From positions 1,302,001 through 1,366,000 of the forward strand of contig VNKQ01000009.1 in NCBI GenBank assembly GCA_016508695.1: a DNA stretch of 64,000 bases, read 5' to 3'. The position numbers and the translations under genes were made by a program. The DNA comes from Hyphodiscus hymeniophilus. Its lineage: Eukaryota > Ascomycota > Leotiomycetes > Helotiales > Hyphodiscaceae. Positions 58,706 to 64,000 of this stretch are shown here, in pieces. How positions within the stretch are numbered: the first letter of the stretch is position 1; each line of letters opens with the position of its first letter. The notes under the pieces are model-generated. The model ran no database searches. It saw only the letters and a program-made list of their open reading frames with translations, and was not told the DNA's origin.

Positions 58706-60640
58706 TTATTGAGTTGCAGCAACACACCAGTGGCGATGGAAAACCCACGCACTCTTCTGACACTCTTTGCTGCAGTACTTCGTGCGCCTGCATCTTCGGC
58801 ACTTGGCAAACTGCCTCGTGAATTCCTCCCACTTTCCGCATTGGTAATATGCGCATTGACGGATCCCTCCCCGGGAATCATCTTTCCTACACAAATTCCT
58901 CATGACAACTCCAGCCCAATATTGCATATCCTGACTATGATGTCTGACTGTGAACTTCTCGACTAGAGGAAAGATATTGAAGTCGTCTGGGAGAAGGTAT
59001 TCTTCCTCCTCAGAATCGCAGGCGGACGTGGCGTGGGAGTGTGATGATGTCGGCGATGAAGATGAGCTACTTGTTGAGAAAGGTGATTCGTCAATGTCGA
59101 GAAGATGCAGTTCAGACCCAATTTTAAGCTTTGGCACAAGGTGGGATCGTTGGAAGTATGATCGTAAGTTGCAGTACTTTGAGACATATGCCAGAAGTTG
59201 GAGAGACATGAGGACATCTTCATCTCTTGGCATTGCTGCCAAAACTTGGCCACTGGTAGGTGTTGGTCGATCGAGAAGATATCGCGGAATTGTAGCATTA
59301 GGCATTGTGGGCGGTGTATTAGCGGTAGTTGCTTGGGCTGGAGAAAGCCCCATGGCTGGGCCAGTAGGCGTCGTAGCATCATTGATCAAGCTGCCATCCA
59401 TGACAGACCGGTGGGTGATGTTGAACGTCCCAGCATCTTGTGCCTCGGAGACAGTTGGAGTAGTAAGGCCGAGAGGTGTCTCAACAGCAGTGAGCATGCT
59501 ATCGCCTTCGTCCATGCTGATGTCCTGGATATTAACAGGGGATTGGAGGTCCGCTGTATTGACTCCTAACATCTCTGGGTCCCCTGATTCGTCTGATGCC
59601 ATACTGTCACCATTAGGGTCTTCCGACTCACCGACCATCGAAGCCTGGTGTCGAATGGACGGCCTCCTCCGGGATCGGACTGAAGGTGCAGACATTGAAG
59701 TTGGACGAACTGTGGGCGATCTCATCTGGGAGGGAGGTAGTGGCGTAGTGGGGGACTCAGGTTGAGAGGTGAGCCCGCTGTGAAACCCGGGTACCATTGA
59801 TGGCAGACGGTCTACGTCCCTTACTGGTCTGATATTAAACCCATCTGCAGTATCCATGGAGGGAACTGCAGTAGCAAGAGGTTGGATGTTATGACGAGGA
59901 GGCAAGAAATGTTGGCGGGCATCTTGAGCTCTGTGGTGGTGATGATGGTGATGGTGGTTTCTGTGAATGGAGAAGGTAGTTCGCTCAGGGGGGGATGTAA
60001 GAGCGAATTGAGGACCGGTAGGAGTTGTATCCATCGCCTCTGAGCCAGCCGTCAATGGTGGATTGCTGAAAGTAGTGGGGATGTCAATAGAAGGGGGAGG
60101 GGGTTGGCGTCTGGACGCTCTGAATTCCTGGTCGAAGCGGGAAGCTCGATTGCCGAATGACTTCTGTGAGCCTCTCTGCTCACTGGATCGTGATGAATGA
60201 TGTAGCCTCTGTTCTTGCGCAGCTTTTGCTTTCGCCTCTTCAGCCTTCTCTCGACATCGATCCACAACTTTGATGTAATTGTCGAGTATTGTGGCAATGA
60301 CCGGAACCATATCCGCCTCAACAACGCGTGTGCGGACATTCTCTGATCCTCGGACCCCAATGTTAACCACACACTGGAACGCCAGGTTCCATTTCCACAT
60401 GTCCATCATATCCTTGCTCCTCCCTGCCTTCAGCAGGCAGACCAACCTCTCGACACCTCCATCGACGGTTAAGATATCCCTGATTCGAGCCGAGGAGGTC
60501 GTAAGATAGGCTAGGTGGTTGAGCGAATTGATCAATGGAAGCGTGGAGGTACAGTCGAGCGCTCTTCGGTCATAGAGGGCTGTAGTGATACCTACCGATG
60601 CCTTATTGACATTCGGGATGCTGAAATTGACTTCTCTCAT
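58706..60640 (-). CDS. samB: MYND-type zinc finger protein SamB/Mub1
   Basis: Single exon, 644 residues. The N-terminus MREVNFSIPNVNKAS and the following block (LPLINSLNHLAYLTTSSARI) are hallmark SamB/Mub1 sequence, and an Armadillo-like region follows. The middle is a low-complexity Pro/Ser/Thr region with a run of eight or more His near 59,935-59,960. C-terminal MYND finger is at about 596-639 (CAYYQC ... CRRC ... CSKEC ... HRHWC). The upstream frame lacks an ATG, so the ATG at 60640 is the start. In yeast Mub1 works with the E3 ligase Ubr2 in ubiquitination of the proteasome regulator Rpn4; in Aspergillus samB affects development and septation. Confidence 0.93.
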   Translation of the reverse strand: MREVNFSIPNVNKASVGITTALYDRRALDCTSTLPLINSLNHLAYLTTSSARIRDILTVDGGVERLVCLLKAGRSKDMMDMWKWNLAFQCVVNIGVRGSENVRTRVVEADMVPVIATILDNYIKVVDRCREKAEEAKAKAAQEQRLHHSSRSSEQRGSQKSFGNRASRFDQEFRASRRQPPPPSIDIPTTFSNPPLTAGSEAMDTTPTGPQFALTSPPERTTFSIHRNHHHHHHHHRAQDARQHFLPPRHNIQPLATAVPSMDTADGFNIRPVRDVDRLPSMVPGFHSGLTSQPESPTTPLPPSQMRSPTVRPTSMSAPSVRSRRRPSIRHQASMVGESEDPNGDSMASDESGDPEMLGVNTADLQSPVNIQDISMDEGDSMLTAVETPLGLTTPTVSEAQDAGTFNITHRSVMDGSLINDATTPTGPAMGLSPAQATTANTPPTMPNATIPRYLLDRPTPTSGQVLAAMPRDEDVLMSLQLLAYVSKYCNLRSYFQRSHLVPKLKIGSELHLLDIDESPFSTSSSSSSPTSSHSHATSACDSEEEEYLLPDDFNIFPLVEKFTVRHHSQDMQYWAGVVMRNLCRKDDSRGGIRQCAYYQCGKWEEFTRQFAKCRRCRRTKYCSKECQKSAWVFHRHWCVAATQ

Positions 60641-63600
60641 GATGACTCGATCCGCACAATTGTGGTGTTGAAGGAGGGGTGATCTTGGCTGAAGTGTTTC
60701 AGCGGTTCTGCCAATACTAGATATACGAGTATGGGTAAACAAGCATACACAGCCTGTTGGACCAGCTCAGGATGTCGTTAGGATAAGTGCGCGTTTATGA
60801 TGCGGATTGCTATTGGGAGGTTTGATGTAGGTTGGCTCGGGCTCGGGCTGAGGGTCGGATGTCGCGAGCCTGGTGGAATGGAATTGAAATATACAAGAAA
60901 AGTGATGGTGTGAACGGCTGTAGGGTATCACGATTGATACATAGATTCGAGAGACTCGATAAATCGATGCAAGTGCGGTCAAAAGGGGGGTTTGGTGTTG
61001 GACGGACCAAACCGTCTCTCTGGGAAAGGTTGGGGGCGTGTTGTCGCAGAATCCCTCGCCAATCGATTCCAAGAAAAGAAGTGCAAAAGGTAAAGCAAAG
61101 TGAGGCAGTCCACGGGTCGCAGACTTGGATCAAGTAAAGGTTTCCGTGATGCCTTCCAGAAGGAGAACTCGGGGATGATTGTCGTGTTGGTGAGGTGGTG
61201 AAGGAAGAAGAAGAAAGGCTGGCGATGGGTCCTCGAGAACGAAAGCGGTCTGTGCCCTTTGACTAGGCCCTGGTCTTGAAATGAGACGCGGGCAGGCCGC
61301 TTAAACTTGGAGAATGCGAACAAATATGGATGAAGAAGGAGGGAAGAAGAGAAGGAAGTCAGGAAGAAAAAAGAAGATGATGATGCTTGTGAGTCTACGG
61401 AGTGATCTGTTGTTTATTACTTTGATATGTTTGGTGAGAGCAGGAGGAACTCAAGAGAGAGGGTAAATGGTGGTGGGACGCTTGATTAGAATTTGGGCGG
61501 CGAGGAAAGGCAAAGGCGAAAAGCATCAGTCCGCTTTCCAATCAGACTCTTTTGCCCTTTACTAAGCAGCAGCGCAATGGAACGTCTCCAGACTGTCTCC
61601 TTGAGGTTTAGAGATCATTGTTATTCCAGTTATTGCATATCCCTCGCCTCCGATACAGCAACAGACGAGTTGCAAGTCACCTACGAAGCACGAAGAATTT
61701 GGGTGACAGCGGACGAAGCTGCATTCTGTTGATGCCATCCTCTCCATTACTGTACTCTGCAATTATCAGTGTCAGGATCAGCACCTGGCTGGATGTTGCG
61801 AGCTTGTGTTGGTATCAAATAGACAACCGGTGGTTCATGGCATCGGACATATTTGATACTGTATGCTGCATGCAACTAACTCACTTGCCTCTGCATTCTT
61901 CGAGTAGCAAACACTCGAAATAAATCCAAGGCTCGACCATCCGGCAGACAAACCGCTCTATCCCCTCTCTCCCCTCTCTCCCACGCATGATCCCGCTCCC
62001 AATATGCATCCCATCCCATCCCTCCCATCCCACTACAATTTAATGCCAGGCATGCCTTGTGAGCTGAAGTTGATATTGTTTTGGCATATCGGTTAATGGT
62101 ACCTCCTACTCCGTCTCCGCCCATTGTCAGCTTCACCGCTCCTCTCACTTCCCAGCCACCACACCAGCCACGAGCCTCTACGCAAAACCGACCTGACTAC
62201 CTTCGTACTGTACCTTGTATCCTCTTTCTACTCTGTGCACGCTTTCGAGTTTTCTCCGTTCAATATCCTCCATCCTCTACTCAATCCTATCCTTCATCCT
62301 ATCCTTCATCTCCCTCTTCATTTTCGACACTTCTCAGTGTTCTCACACGGATGTCTCACGAACCTACCACTAATTCACGGGTGACACCATCCGATCGCAC
62401 GCAATGTGGCGCAATCGTCGCTGACAAGCAAATACAAGGTGCAGATACGCCCCTTATCACATTGCATTCCTCCGAAGACGTCGAAACATCCGTGACTATA
62501 GCTTCTTGACTCTTGACTCTTCACAACTCGACGACGTCTGCTAGACCAAAAAGACACCGAAGCACATGCATGCAGTTCTATCTAACGCCTTTCCAATAGT
62601 CTCGAAATCCCATCCTCCAACCTCCCAACTCGTTGCCGCTCTCGAAAACTCCAAGGATTTCCATCCAACGGATAGCCAACACTGCGGGAAGGGCGTCAAT
62701 CCCAGCGCTTACAAGCACCTCTTCCACCAGATTTCTCGGGTTTTAAGAAATCCACCCTCTCCATTCGTCGCAATTTATCAAATCAAAGTTCTACAAGCGC
62801 CATATCTCATGTCGAATGCAGGAGACATAGGCTAAGGAGGGATGAGAGAGAGTCTTTTGACGCGCATGCCACACAGCGAGAGGTGGGATCCTGATTTGAG
62901 AAGCAATCATGACTACCTAAGGCACCTAGTAGGTATCTTCAAGACTTCATGGGATTTGGACGGGTGAGGGTGGGGCCAGAGGCAGATGTCAATCGCGTGC
63001 ATGCGATCGGCGGAAACGTGGCGTCCTTCCCGCCGTTCCCTTCCCCTTCCCCTTCCCTAAGTGCCCTTACTTCATCTAGTAATCCCAGAGAATCCTGCTG
63101 GAACTTCTGTTGAAGTCCAAATTGATCGGGAAATCCCTCTTTAACGCAATGCACGTTGTACGTTAGTGCAAGGAAACTCTTTCCTCCTGTTCGTTTACTG
63201 TCCTGCTGCTCACCAGAGATAATATGACGAACTCTACATTTGATATTCCATCGTCGTCAATCTGTCAACCTTCAGTGCGAGAGGATGCCCGCGGCGGGTT
63301 TGAAACTAGGAGCGTTTAATACCGGTCCTTGTGCCTGGTTGTCCTGTTCCATGCGCTTGGACACGCGCGCCAGCCGATCGGCGGTTGCTTTGTGCTTGAT
63401 TGATGAGTTCTACCCACATTTATACGTGCTTGAAGAGGTTTAGAAGTTCTAAGTCGATTATTAACTGTCATCATTTTATATCTGGAATACACTCCGCATG
63501 ATTGTACCCCCTACACAGGTAGACATCAAGCACATATCATTGATCCACTAGGCCATACAGTAGCAACTTGGCGCTGGAAGAGCTCCATAGTTTGTTGACT

Positions 63601-64000
63601 TTGCAGATTCGGAGGGGCTGCGCAGATGAACCGGGATCTGATTAGCGTGTTGATTTACAGGCCGTTGATATTAGGGTGTTGTTTTGCACACAGCTCACAG
63701 CTCAGTTTTCTGTGCGGGATAATGAAGAAGACGGGCATAAAGTCACGCAGCGAGACATCTCATTCCTGTCTCGATGTCTTCTTGGCAACGCACTTACTGA
63801 CTTTGAAGATTGAAGCTGATTATTATGTTCACTATCTACTCTGGGGTGATCACGAGAAAGCCTAATAACAACTTTGGGTTGACGACTTTATTTGTAGTGC
63901 TCGAATATGCCTGTGCTTCTGACGCACATCCGCACAACAACTCAAGGCCTTGGTATAGTTTGTGTGGATGCTATTCGATCTTACCGATGTCCTGATGACT
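60641..64000. other. 3.3 kb without a supportable gene
   Basis: Contains the samB 5' region; CT-rich stretches at about 61,960-62,035 and 62,260-62,330 and short repeats (TCCTATCCTTCATCC) look like promoter or leader DNA. The open frames at 62,081-62,509 and 62,566-62,835 are short, low-complexity and motif-free. A gene starting beyond the right edge on the minus strand may own the last part. Confidence 0.45.

Noticed and set aside
60767..61323. Minus-strand frames upstream of samB as an extra N-terminal exon
   Set aside because: SamB proteins start at MREVNFSIPN; these frames have no conserved motif and are more likely 5' leader.
62081..62835. Short open frames (including 62,351-62,509 and 62,566-62,835) as genes
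   Set aside because: Low-complexity Pro/Ser translation from CT-rich DNA, no motif, no convincing introns joining them.

Overview
The window comes from a filamentous ascomycete (Pezizomycotina). The evidence is short GT..AG introns of 44-74 nt, a Zn2Cys6 regulator, the filamentous-fungal MYND gene samB, and a 40-kb block with the signature of repeat-induced point mutation (RIP). I could not fix genus or order.

Layout. (1) 1-12,832 is gene-bearing, normal-composition DNA. It holds the N-terminal 1,656 codons of a FMP27/Hobbit-type bridge-like lipid-transfer protein (minus, running off the left edge), an HSL-type alpha/beta hydrolase (minus), a Zn2Cys6 fungal-specific transcription factor with about nine introns (plus), and a PLP-dependent serine/threonine dehydratase (minus). 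(2) About 12,833-52,896 is a 40-kb AT-rich, gene-free transposon island. CpA/TpG are scarce, TpA is abundant, and no open frame exceeds 97 codons. (3) 52,897-64,000 returns to normal composition with PUS4 (tRNA pseudouridine-55 synthase, minus), a divergently transcribed RFTS-domain plus zinc-finger protein resembling the heterochromatin factor Raf2 (plus), and samB/MUB1 (minus). The last 3.3 kb has no gene I can support.

The island can be taken apart as insertions within insertions, because target-site duplications (TSDs) are still readable. There are two copies of one Ty1/copia LTR element (LTRs 265-266 bp) in opposite orientation (15,969-24,652 and 43,154-51,484). One Ty3/gypsy element (LTRs 359 bp, 38,201-52,868) is split by the second copia. 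There is also a large set of short terminal-inverted-repeat (TIR) elements. Four related types (here A, B, C, D) make 8-bp TSDs and share a TIR layout: two 14-15-nt repeats starting at nt 7 and nt 28, a 21-bp period. Types E and F duplicate TA (Tc1/mariner-like; F keeps a pogo-like helix-turn-helix relic). G looks like a hAT MITE. The deepest stack is B5 > B6 > A4 > C3 > C4, with the gypsy element sitting in the other arm of B5 and the copia element inside the gypsy.

The flanking genes look intact; the island is heavily mutated. Family names A-G are labels for this answer only. I had no database access, so family assignments rest on recognised motifs.
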